A stretch of 10,329 nucleotides of DNA, from assembly GCA_016463385.1 (NCBI GenBank), contig JAEMRL010000051.1, positions 1 to 10,329 of the forward strand, in the 5' to 3' direction. The notes beneath the pieces are model-generated. The model was not told the DNA's origin. It was given only the letters and a program-made list of their open reading frames with translations, and made no database searches. Below are positions 5,453-10,329 of the stretch, piece by piece. The translations under genes and the position numbers were made by a program. How positions within the stretch are numbered: position 1 is the stretch's first letter; each line of letters opens with the position of its first letter. Origin of the DNA: Thermoleophilia bacterium (GTDB lineage Bacteria > Actinomycetota > Thermoleophilia > Miltoncostaeales > Miltoncostaeaceae).

Positions 5453-6628
5453 TCAGAGCTTGAAGCGCCGCACCAGCTCGTCGAGCAGGGTCGCCGACCC
5501 GGCGACGTCGGTGGCGCTCGCCGCGACCTGCTGGGTCGAGGCGGAGGTCTCCTCGGTCGCCGCGGCCACCTGCTGCGCGGCCGCCGCGTTGTCCTGGGCG
5601 ACCGACGCGACCGACGCGATGCCCGAGCTGACCGACTCCATCGCGGTGACCGCGTGGCGCGTATCGTCCTGCACCTCGTTGATGATCTCGGCGATCGAGC
5701 TCGCCGAGGCCTGGGAGTCCTCCGCCAGCTTGCGGACCTCCTCGGCGACCACGGCGAAGCCGCGGCCCTGCTCGCCGGCCCGGGCCGCCTCGATGGCGGC
5801 GTTGAGGGCCAGCAGGTTGGTCTGGCCGGCGATCTGGGTGATCGTGTCCACGATCTTGCCGATGGCCTCCCCGCGCTCGCCCAGCCGGGCCACGCTCTCG
5901 GACGCCAGGTCCACCGACGCGCTCACCTGGGTGGCGGCAGCGGCCTGCTCGCCCGAGCCGTTGGCAACGCCCTCGATGGTGCTGGCGACCTCCGCCACGG
6001 CGCGGCCGGCCTCCTCGCTGACGCTCGACATCTCCTCGCTCGTCGCGCCGAGCCGACCCGAGGTCTCGGCCATCTCGCCGACCATCGCCGAGAGCCCGCC
6101 GCGCATCTGCTCGTAGCCCTCGATCGTCGACTGCGCCTTGGAGAGCATCCCGTTGAACATCTCGCCCATGTAGCCGAGCGACTGACCGGGGCGTGTCGTG
6201 AGGGGCGACGTGACCGGCGTCACCTGGATGCGCAGGTCGCCGTCGGCGACCGCTGACACGCCGGCCTCGAGGTTCGTGAGGCAGTTCTCATCGAGAGACG
6301 CCATGCGCGCGCGGAGGTCCTCGAGGCAGCTCTGGTCACCGAGGGCGTCGCGCAGCGTGGTCCGCAGCGTGTTGTAGCCCGCGAGCCCGCTCTGCGCCTT
6401 CTCGAGCATCTCGTTGAAGACCTCGACCAGCCGCGCGAGCTGGGGGTCGGACGGCCGCTCGTCGATGAACTGGGTGGCGGGGAGGACCTCCACCGTCAGG
6501 TCACCCGCGTTGGCCGCGTCGAGCCCCTTGCCGAGGTCGGTGAGGCAGTTCCCGGACAGGCTCTCGAGGCGGTCGATGAGGATGCCGAGGACGTCGTTGC
6601 GCCCCGAACCCCTGATTCCAACGGGCAT
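5453..6628 (-). CDS. Cytosolic methyl-accepting chemotaxis protein with two HAMP-like repeats
   Basis: This 391-residue receptor would control the CheA kinase. There is no signal peptide, transmembrane helix or separate ligand domain. Two related segments, about 17-94 and 105-185, each carry a NCLT-(D/N)-L motif, a GDL turn followed by a VxP-x-T strand, and a FN-x-ML-x-KAQS helix. They look like tandem HAMP-type modules with an 88-residue period. The signalling coiled coil follows (about 186-391). Its hairpin tip (IAGQTNLLALNAAIEAARAGE, 266-286, then QGRGFAVVAEEVRKLAEDS) is fully typical. The protein ends LVRRFKL with no CheR/CheB pentapeptide tether. Cysteines are C28, C101 and C116, the first and last at equivalent positions of the two repeats. 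ATG 6628 is supported by AAGGGG at 6634-6639 (5-nt spacer). A sigma-28-like promoter lies about 70 nt upstream. Confidence 0.94.
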   Translation of the reverse strand: MPVGIRGSGRNDVLGILIDRLESLSGNCLTDLGKGLDAANAGDLTVEVLPATQFIDERPSDPQLARLVEVFNEMLEKAQSGLAGYNTLRTTLRDALGDQSCLEDLRARMASLDENCLTNLEAGVSAVADGDLRIQVTPVTSPLTTRPGQSLGYMGEMFNGMLSKAQSTIEGYEQMRGGLSAMVGEMAETSGRLGATSEEMSSVSEEAGRAVAEVASTIEGVANGSGEQAAAATQVSASVDLASESVARLGERGEAIGKIVDTITQIAGQTNLLALNAAIEAARAGEQGRGFAVVAEEVRKLAEDSQASASSIAEIINEVQDDTRHAVTAMESVSSGIASVASVAQDNAAAAQQVAAATEETSASTQQVAASATDVAGSATLLDELVRRFKL

Positions 6629-6700
6629 GTAGTCCCCTTCTCGCGGTGAGGGCGCGGTGCCGGGATGGCCGCGCTACGGCCGGGTGGCCGGACCCAGCGG

Positions 6701-6728
6701 TCATCGGCCTGCCTTGAGCCGTTCTTGA
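6701..6728 (-). promoter_or_regulatory. Possible sigma-28 (FliA/SigD-type) promoter for the chemoreceptor
   Basis: On the minus strand, TCAA (6725-6728), a 16-nt spacer and GCCGATGA (6701-6708) resemble the flagellar/chemotaxis sigma consensus TAAA-N14-16-GCCGATAA. Seven of eight bases of the -10 element match. The element sits about 70 nt before the chemoreceptor start, and chemoreceptors are classic members of this regulon. The match is short in GC-rich DNA, and no flagellar gene is in the window, so this is suggestive only. Confidence 0.38.
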
Positions 6729-6817
6729 CACTCGGGTCGCGCGGGGTGCCGCGAGTCCGGCGAACCTCTCCGGGGCTTCGCCGCGGGACCCCCGTCAGGG
6801 GCGGGCGAGCCCGCCGG

Positions 6818-6840
6818 GGACGCCCTCGTACACGGCGTCC
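6818..6840 (-). terminator. Hairpin terminator after tRNA-Asn
   Basis: A 7-bp perfect stem GGACGCC/GGCGTCC (6818-6824 with 6834-6840) with a 9-nt loop lies 10 nt past the tRNA 3' end on the minus strand. A second GC hairpin follows at 6800-6815. No T-tract is present. It probably ends or trims the tRNA transcript, separating it from the chemoreceptor gene downstream. Confidence 0.5.
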
Positions 6841-6850
6841 TCCTCACTCA

Positions 6851-6922
6851 CTCCTCGGGCAAGACTCGAACTTGCAACCCTCCGGTTAACAGCCGGATGC
6901 TCTACCATTGAGCTACCGAGGA
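6851..6922 (-). tRNA. tRNA-Asn (anticodon GUU)
   Basis: The minus strand folds as a complete cloverleaf of 72 nt. The acceptor stem TCCTCGG (6922-6916) pairs with CCGAGGA (6858-6852), with discriminator G at 6851. The D arm is GCTC-AATGGTA-GAGC. The anticodon arm is TCCGG-CTGTTAA-CCGGA, with GTT in the loop. The variable loop is GGGTT, and the T arm is GCAAG-TTCGAGT-CTTGC. All stems are perfectly paired. CCA is not encoded (TGA follows the discriminator), so it must be added after transcription. A promoter is visible upstream and a hairpin downstream. Confidence 0.98.
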
Positions 6923-6937
6923 ACGCTCAGCGGGGAG

Positions 6938-6966
6938 CTTATCGGACTCCGCGGCGGGCGACTCAA
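6938..6966 (-). promoter_or_regulatory. Housekeeping promoter of tRNA-Asn
   Basis: On the minus strand, TTGAGT (6961-6966), exactly 17 nt, then GATAAG (6938-6943) give a good -35/-10 pair. Transcription would start about 8-10 nt before the mature tRNA 5' end at 6922, the usual arrangement. The -35 box begins 8 nt after the methyltransferase stop. Confidence 0.7.
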
Positions 6967-6974
6967 GCCGACGG

Positions 6975-7637
6975 TCATCCGCCCGGCGCGATCAGCCGGT
7001 GCAGGTGGATGACGGGGCCCGATTCGTCCTGCCGGGCCGTGTGGCGCACGTCGCTCCTGGCATGGCTCCAGCCGGCCGCCGTGAGCGGCGCGATCAGCCC
7101 GTCGGCGTGGGGCCGGCGCGGGTCGGCGATCAGCACCTCCCCGCCCGGGCGCAGCAGGAGCGGCAGGAGGCGGGCGAGGGCGGGGCCGTTGCGCTCCTCG
7201 TAGAGCAGGTCCGCGCCGATCACCAGATCGGCGGCCGCGGTGGAGAGGTCGGCCGGCGGCGCGTTCCAGTCGAGGAGCCGCGTCGTCAGGCGGGCTCCGG
7301 CCGCATCGGCGTTGGCGCGGGCGAAGCCGAGCGCGTCCTCGTACCAGTCGGTGGCGAGCACGTCCGCGGCGCGCAGGGCGGCGACGATCGCCGGCAGCCC
7401 GACGCCGCAGCCGAGCTCCACCACCCGCGCCCCCGTCAGGTCGCGGGCCTCCAGGGCCGCCGCGAGGACGTGGGCGCTCGGCCACAGCTCGGCCCAGTAG
7501 GGCAGGCGCTCATCGCGCGCGTAGTCGTCCTCGTCGATCAGGTCCTCGGCCGAGCGCGGGCGCGCCACGGTCAGGCTCAGGGCGCCCACGGCGACCTCCT
7601 GGCGCACGACGTCGAATGGTGCGAGGCAATCGTCCAC
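6975..7637 (-). CDS. Class I SAM-dependent methyltransferase (Methyltransf_16 / METTL-like)
   Basis: The protein has 220 residues from GTG 7637. The frame is open further upstream to 7736, but that part overlaps the divergent HTH gene and lacks family-like sequence. A GTG nearer residue 11 is another possible start. No ribosome site is visible; a GAATAT box at 7648-7653 would give an almost leaderless mRNA. Family marks are the DERLPYWAELWPSA segment (about 42-55), SAM motif I VVELGCGVGLPA (72-83), the acidic residue after the second strand in ATDW, the DWNAPP segment, DLVIGADLLYE (motif IV region), and LIADPRRP (motif VI region). These match small bacterial relatives of protein-lysine methyltransferases such as the METTL20/METTL21 group. 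The substrate is not deducible. The DPRRP segment resembles the METTL20-type DPGR motif, which makes a protein substrate somewhat more likely than a small molecule. Confidence 0.87.
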   Translation of the reverse strand: MDDCLAPFDVVRQEVAVGALSLTVARPRSAEDLIDEDDYARDERLPYWAELWPSAHVLAAALEARDLTGARVVELGCGVGLPAIVAALRAADVLATDWYEDALGFARANADAAGARLTTRLLDWNAPPADLSTAAADLVIGADLLYEERNGPALARLLPLLLRPGGEVLIADPRRPHADGLIAPLTAAGWSHARSDVRHTARQDESGPVIHLHRLIAPGG

Positions 7638-7649
7638 GCGGCGGACGAT
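7629..7649. promoter_or_regulatory. 21-bp dyad ATCGTCC-N7-GGACGAT at the methyltransferase start
   Basis: Perfect 7-base arms at 7629-7635 and 7643-7649 flank ACGCGGC. The dyad covers the proposed GTG start of the methyltransferase (7635-7637) and faces the divergent HTH gene. It could be an operator, perhaps for that HTH protein, or an mRNA hairpin masking the start. Part of it may simply be coding sequence if the true start is further upstream. Confidence 0.4.
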
Positions 7650-7720
7650 ATTCGACCCGGAAAATCTTCGCGTGCGGGTCTTTCGTAAGCCCCCGCCCAT
7701 CCGTAGTGTCCGCGATCCAC

Positions 7721-8161
7721 ATGGCCTCGCATCCACTGCCCGACCGCCGTCCGCCGCTTCCGGCCGTCAGCGATGAACCGCTCTCCGTCGCGATCGCGGC
7801 GATCCTCGATCGCCGCGGGATCTCGGTGTCGGCGCTCGGCAGCCTGCTGCGCGCCGAGGGGATCGCGATCAGCCGCACCCGGCTGCACCAGCTCTGTTCG
7901 GGAACCGGGGCGCCGCCCACGGCCGAGCAGCTCGAGCGCCTCGCGAGCGTCCTCGGCGTGAGCCCCGGCTACTTCGCCGAGTACCGGCTCTGGCGCGTGC
8001 GCGCGCTGCTCGACCCGGCCATCGTCGGATTCGACCGCTCGATGGCCAACTTCGACCGCCTGCGGGGCCGCCGCGACCTTCCGACCGGCCACGAGGGCGA
8101 CCCCTATTCGGGGTCGCGCTATCCTGACGCGGTCAGCAGCCAGTCGAAGGAGCGCGCATGA
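7721..8161 (+). CDS. Helix-turn-helix DNA-binding protein, EspR/XRE-like
   Basis: The protein has 146 residues from ATG 7721 (MASHPLPDRRPP). A GTG at 7706 is in frame; neither start has a ribosome site. The N-terminal 18 residues are Pro-rich. The HTH domain spans about 20-85: SVAIAAILDRRGISVSALGS, LLRAEGIAISRTRLHQLCSG, then AEQLERLASVLGVSPGYFAE. The helix pattern (an L-x2-EG-x2-IS step, an L-xx-L-x-SG recognition region, then LA-x2-GV-x4-YF) resembles the N-terminal domain of mycobacterial EspR and related XRE regulators. After about residue 120 the tail (GHEGDPYSGSRYPD...) is low in recognisable structure and overlaps a hairpin and a possible promoter. The stop overlaps the next gene's start as ATGA, so translation may be coupled. 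DNA targets are unknown; the nearby dyads are candidates. Confidence 0.83.
   Translation: MASHPLPDRRPPLPAVSDEPLSVAIAAILDRRGISVSALGSLLRAEGIAISRTRLHQLCSGTGAPPTAEQLERLASVLGVSPGYFAEYRLWRVRALLDPAIVGFDRSMANFDRLRGRRDLPTGHEGDPYSGSRYPDAVSSQSKERA
8097..8117 (+). promoter_or_regulatory. Hairpin/dyad GCGACCCC-N5-GGGGTCGC with TATCCT box before the small zinc-ribbon gene
   Basis: A perfect 8-bp stem (8097-8104 with 8110-8117) with a TATTC loop lies in the last codons of the HTH gene. TATCCT (8120-8125) follows and is a fair -10 element that would place a start about 25 nt before the next gene. No good -35 box is seen, and the dyad covers the place where it would be. This may be a regulated internal promoter or an attenuator controlling read-through. 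Confidence 0.45.
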
Positions 8162-8538
8162 GCGAGACCGAGCAGGCCGTGGACGCGGCCGCCGAGGAGG
8201 AGGCCACGGCCGAGGGGACCGTCGCCGTGGCGGATGACGTCGAGGCCGAGCCGGCTCACGTGACGCCCGAGGACCCCGTCGCCGCGATCGAGGAGGAGGT
8301 CCTGGCCGAGGCGATCCCGGTCCCGATGGCCGCTCCCGCCCGCCAGGCGAACATCCTGCTGTGCGAGCGCGGGCACCGGACCGTCGCGGTCTGGAGCACG
8401 CCGTCGGCATGCCACGCGCGCCCGACGCGCAGCGGTCCCGAGTGCGGCCGTCAGCTCTACCCGATCGGCGAGCTGCCCGAGCAGGTCCAGAAGGCGCTCA
8501 ACCCGCTCAAGGCCTCCAAGAAGGCCTCGAAGGGCTGA
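8158..8538 (+). CDS. Small acidic protein with zinc-ribbon-like C-terminal half and Lys-rich tail
   Basis: The protein has 126 residues. ATG 8158 has AAGGAG at 8147-8152 (5-nt spacer) and overlaps the preceding stop as ATGA. Residues 1-60 are almost entirely Ala, Glu, Asp, Val and Pro, strongly acidic and probably disordered. Residues 61-105 hold a compact Cys/His cluster: C69-x3-H73, C85-H86 and C96, in ILLCERGHRTVAVWSTPSAC and GPECGRQLYPIGEL. This is zinc-ribbon-like but irregular. The C-terminus is basic (KASKKASKG). The mix of acidic, metal-binding and basic parts suggests a nucleic-acid- or protein-binding accessory factor. I do not recognise the family. Pairing with an HTH gene is inference from the 4-nt overlap. 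A 15-bp hairpin terminator follows 12 nt past the stop. Confidence 0.8.
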   Translation: MSETEQAVDAAAEEEATAEGTVAVADDVEAEPAHVTPEDPVAAIEEEVLAEAIPVPMAAPARQANILLCERGHRTVAVWSTPSACHARPTRSGPECGRQLYPIGELPEQVQKALNPLKASKKASKG

Positions 8539-8549
8539 TCCTCCGGGGT

Positions 8550-8583
8550 CTCGCCGAGGCGGGGGTCACCCCGCCTCGGCGAG
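8550..8583. terminator. 15-bp perfect hairpin, bidirectional terminator between convergent genes
   Basis: CTCGCCGAGGCGGGG (8550-8564) pairs perfectly with 8569-8583 around the loop GTCA (8565-8568). It ends the HTH/zinc-ribbon transcript on the plus strand. On the minus strand its loop contains the M3 peptidase stop codon (8566-8568), and the first-read arm is that gene's last coding sequence. No T-tract follows on either side. This is the longest uninterrupted stem I found in the window. Confidence 0.85.
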
Positions 8584-10329
8584 CTCCAGCAGTCGCTCCA
8601 TCTCGCGGAAGCCCGGGTCCCACACCGTGGGGTCCTCGAGGTCCACGCCGAGGGCGCCGAGCAACTCCACCGGCCCCTGGGATCCGCCGGCCGACAGGAA
8701 GCCGATGTAGGCGTCCACGAAGCCCGGGCCCACCTCGCGGAAGCGGGCGTACAGGGCCAGCGTCGACAGGTGCGCGAACACGTAGGCGTAGGTGTAGAAG
8801 CGCGTCGAGATGAAGTGCGGGATGTACGACCAGCCCATCCGGTAGCCCTCGGGCAGGCCCACCGAGTCGCCGTAGTACTTGGCGTTCTCCTCGAACCAGA
8901 TGTCCGACAGCCGGTCGGCCGTGAGGGTGCCGCCCTCGGCCCGGAGGGCATAGGCGCGCTGCTCGTAGCGCGTCAGCACCGTCTGGCGGAAGACGGTCGC
9001 GAACGATCCCTCGAGCCGCTCGGAGATCAGCGAGCGACGGGTGGCCGGGTCCTTCTCGGTCTCCATCAGGTGGTCGAAGGTGACCAGCTCCGCGAAGGTC
9101 GAGGGCACCTCGGCGAGCGCGATACCGGTGCCGAACGACAGCGCCGTCTGCGCCCCCGAGGCGAGGGCGAAGTGCATGCCGTGCCCGAGCTCGTGGGCGA
9201 GCGTCATCACGTCGTCCATGCGGTCGGTGAAGTTCATCAGCACGAAGGGCGACGCGTCCTGCGCCACCGGGGCGCAGAAGGCCCCCCCGCGCTTGCCCGT
9301 GCGCGGCTCGGCGTCGACGCGGTGCTCGTCGAAGAAGCCGTTGGCGAGCTCGGCGATGCGGGGCGAGAAGCGGCCGAACGACTCCTCGATCAGCCGCCGC
9401 GCCTCCGGGTAGGCGACCGAGCGGGCCTCCCCGATCGGCGCGTACTGGTCGTGCAGCTCCAGGCGCTCGACGCCGAGGATGCCGGCCTTGATGCCGAACC
9501 AGCGGCGGGCGATGCCGTAGTGGCGCTCGACCGCGTCGAGCATGCCCTCGACGACGGGCCCCGGGAGCTCGTTGCGCAGGTGCGTGGGGTCCATCGGGGC
9601 GGCGTAGCCCCGGAGCTTGTCCATCGCCAGCCGGTCGCCCACGAGGGTGTCGTAGACGTGGGCGAGGGTGTCGGTGTGGGGCGCGAGCCCCTCGTAGAGG
9701 GTCTCGAGCGCCCGCCGGCGCAGCTCGCGGTCGGGGTTGCGCACGTGGGCGAGCAGCCGGTCGATGGTGTGCGGCTCCACGCCCTCGCCCTCACCCGCGT
9801 CGAACGGCACCTCGAGGGTCGAGGTGATCCGGCCGAAGAGGGTCTGCCACGCGCTCACCGCCGCCGGGCCCCGCTCGGAGAGCATCTGCTCCTCGGGCTC
9901 GGAGAGCGTGTGGGGCGCGAACCGGCGCATCGCCACCAGGTAGTGCCGGTCGGGCGCGACCTCGGGTGCCTCGTAGAGCTCGCGGGCCCGCTCCTCGGGG
10001 AGAGCGAGCCACTCGAGGTCGAAGAACCGCAGGGCGTTGCCCGCCTCCACGAGCCCCCGGTCGATCGCCGACGAGAGGTCCTTGTTCTCCTGGCTGGTCA
10101 CGTCCACCGACTCGCGCAGATGGGCGTAGGAGCTCACCCGCGACAGCTCGTTGTCGATCACGGCCAGCTCGACGAGGGCCTCGCCGAGGGCGGGGCCGTC
10201 CATCGTGGCGAGCGCGCCGCGGTAGCGGGTCTCGAAGGCCCGCGAGCGCTCGAGCGCCTCGGCGAGCCGCGCCCGCGCCGTGTCGGCGTCGGCGACGAGG
10301 GGGGAGAGGTCCCAGTGGACGCCGGCCGC
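8566..10329 (-). CDS. pepF: M3 family oligoendopeptidase (PepF-like), N-terminus outside the window
   Basis: The frame is open from the window edge, in frame through VHWDLSPL near the N-terminus, to TGA 8566-8568: 587 codons plus stop. An internal ATG at 10203 is not the true start, because the 42 codons before it continue the family sequence. The zinc site is HELGH (9181-9195), residues 379-383 of the visible protein. The third ligand is the Glu in LAEVPSTF, 24 residues after the second His, as in thimet oligopeptidase-type M3 enzymes. Downstream, a Tyr-rich HFISTRFYTYAYVFA segment matches the substrate-binding region. There is no signal peptide in the visible part, so the enzyme is probably cytosolic and degrades short peptides. 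Visible length is close to the usual ~600 residues, so few residues are missing. The gene is convergent with the HTH/zinc-ribbon pair. Confidence 0.95.
   Translation of the reverse strand, partial: AAGVHWDLSPLVADADTARARLAEALERSRAFETRYRGALATMDGPALGEALVELAVIDNELSRVSSYAHLRESVDVTSQENKDLSSAIDRGLVEAGNALRFFDLEWLALPEERARELYEAPEVAPDRHYLVAMRRFAPHTLSEPEEQMLSERGPAAVSAWQTLFGRITSTLEVPFDAGEGEGVEPHTIDRLLAHVRNPDRELRRRALETLYEGLAPHTDTLAHVYDTLVGDRLAMDKLRGYAAPMDPTHLRNELPGPVVEGMLDAVERHYGIARRWFGIKAGILGVERLELHDQYAPIGEARSVAYPEARRLIEESFGRFSPRIAELANGFFDEHRVDAEPRTGKRGGAFCAPVAQDASPFVLMNFTDRMDDVMTLAHELGHGMHFALASGAQTALSFGTGIALAEVPSTFAELVTFDHLMETEKDPATRRSLISERLEGSFATVFRQTVLTRYEQRAYALRAEGGTLTADRLSDIWFEENAKYYGDSVGLPEGYRMGWSYIPHFISTRFYTYAYVFAHLSTLALYARFREVGPGFVDAYIGFLSAGGSQGPVELLGALGVDLEDPTVWDPGFREMERLLELAEAG

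Larger units (their letters stand above)
6629..6850. other. 222-nt non-coding gap between chemoreceptor and tRNA-Asn with clustered hairpins
   Basis: No coding frame here is convincing. On the chemoreceptor side are its ribosome site (6634-6639) and a possible promoter (6701-6728). On the tRNA side, three GC hairpins follow one another: CCCC-GTCA-GGGG (6790-6801), GGCGGGC/GCCCGCC (6800-6806 with 6809-6815, two-base centre), and GGACGCC/GGCGTCC (6818-6824 with 6834-6840). The first two share bases and cannot form together. They lie just past the tRNA 3' end on the minus strand. Confidence 0.6.

Noticed and set aside
6210..6223. Second GTGA-N6-TCAC dyad, inside the chemoreceptor gene
   Set aside because: It encodes the V-T-P-V-T stretch of a conserved repeat, so codon sequence explains it. 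The position is unsuitable for control.
6851..6922. tRNA-Asn as an integration site of a mobile element
   Set aside because: There is no integrase, no repeat of the tRNA 3' end and no change of composition on either side in this window.

Overview
The window is very GC-rich, uses the low-A/T codon style of Actinomycetota, and its proteins resemble those of the class Thermoleophilia (Solirubrobacter/Conexibacter/Miltoncostaea-like bacteria). That placement rests on protein style only. The DNA looks like ordinary chromosome: there is one tRNA gene and no transposase, integrase, phage gene or CRISPR array.

Layout. (1) 1-1437, minus strand: an ECF sigma factor of the SigG/TIGR02960 type with a SnoaL-like C-terminal domain. 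A 63-residue four-cysteine protein overlaps its stop codon, and a membrane protein cut by the window edge follows. (2) 1519-1899, plus strand: a VOC/glyoxalase-fold protein divergent from the sigma factor. A long GC hairpin at 1907-1948 separates it from the next convergent gene. (3) 1959-5324, minus strand: a probable operon made of a 7TM-PAS-GGDEF-EAL cyclic-di-GMP enzyme, a Crp/Fnr regulator and, after an 80-nt gap holding two perfect dyads, a small DUF2892/YgaP-like membrane protein. (4) 5453-6628, minus strand: a cytosolic methyl-accepting chemotaxis protein with two HAMP-like repeats and a possible sigma-28 promoter. (5) 6851-6922, minus strand: tRNA-Asn(GUU) with a good housekeeping promoter. 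(6) 6975-7637, minus strand: a class I SAM methyltransferase, divergent from (7) 7721-8538, plus strand: an EspR-like helix-turn-helix protein overlapping (ATGA) a small acidic protein with a zinc-ribbon-like C-terminus. (8) 8566-10329, minus strand: an M3 oligopeptidase whose stop codon lies in the loop of a 15-bp terminator hairpin. Its N-terminus is outside the window.

How the genes may work together. The strongest theme is signalling. A soluble chemoreceptor lies directly upstream of a membrane cyclic-di-GMP enzyme, which is followed 22 nt later by a Crp/Fnr regulator. That regulator has a CRP-type recognition helix (R-E-V-V-S-R), and a matching GTGA-N6-TCAC dyad stands before the next gene. 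A Crp-like protein that senses cyclic-di-GMP is an attractive but unproven reading. The sigma factor beside a VOC protein recalls the SigG/glyoxalase link known in mycobacteria. I found no clearly new defence or mobile system. The least-described items are the four-cysteine protein nested behind the sigma factor, the HTH/zinc-ribbon pair, and the Cys-containing HAMP-like repeats of the chemoreceptor.
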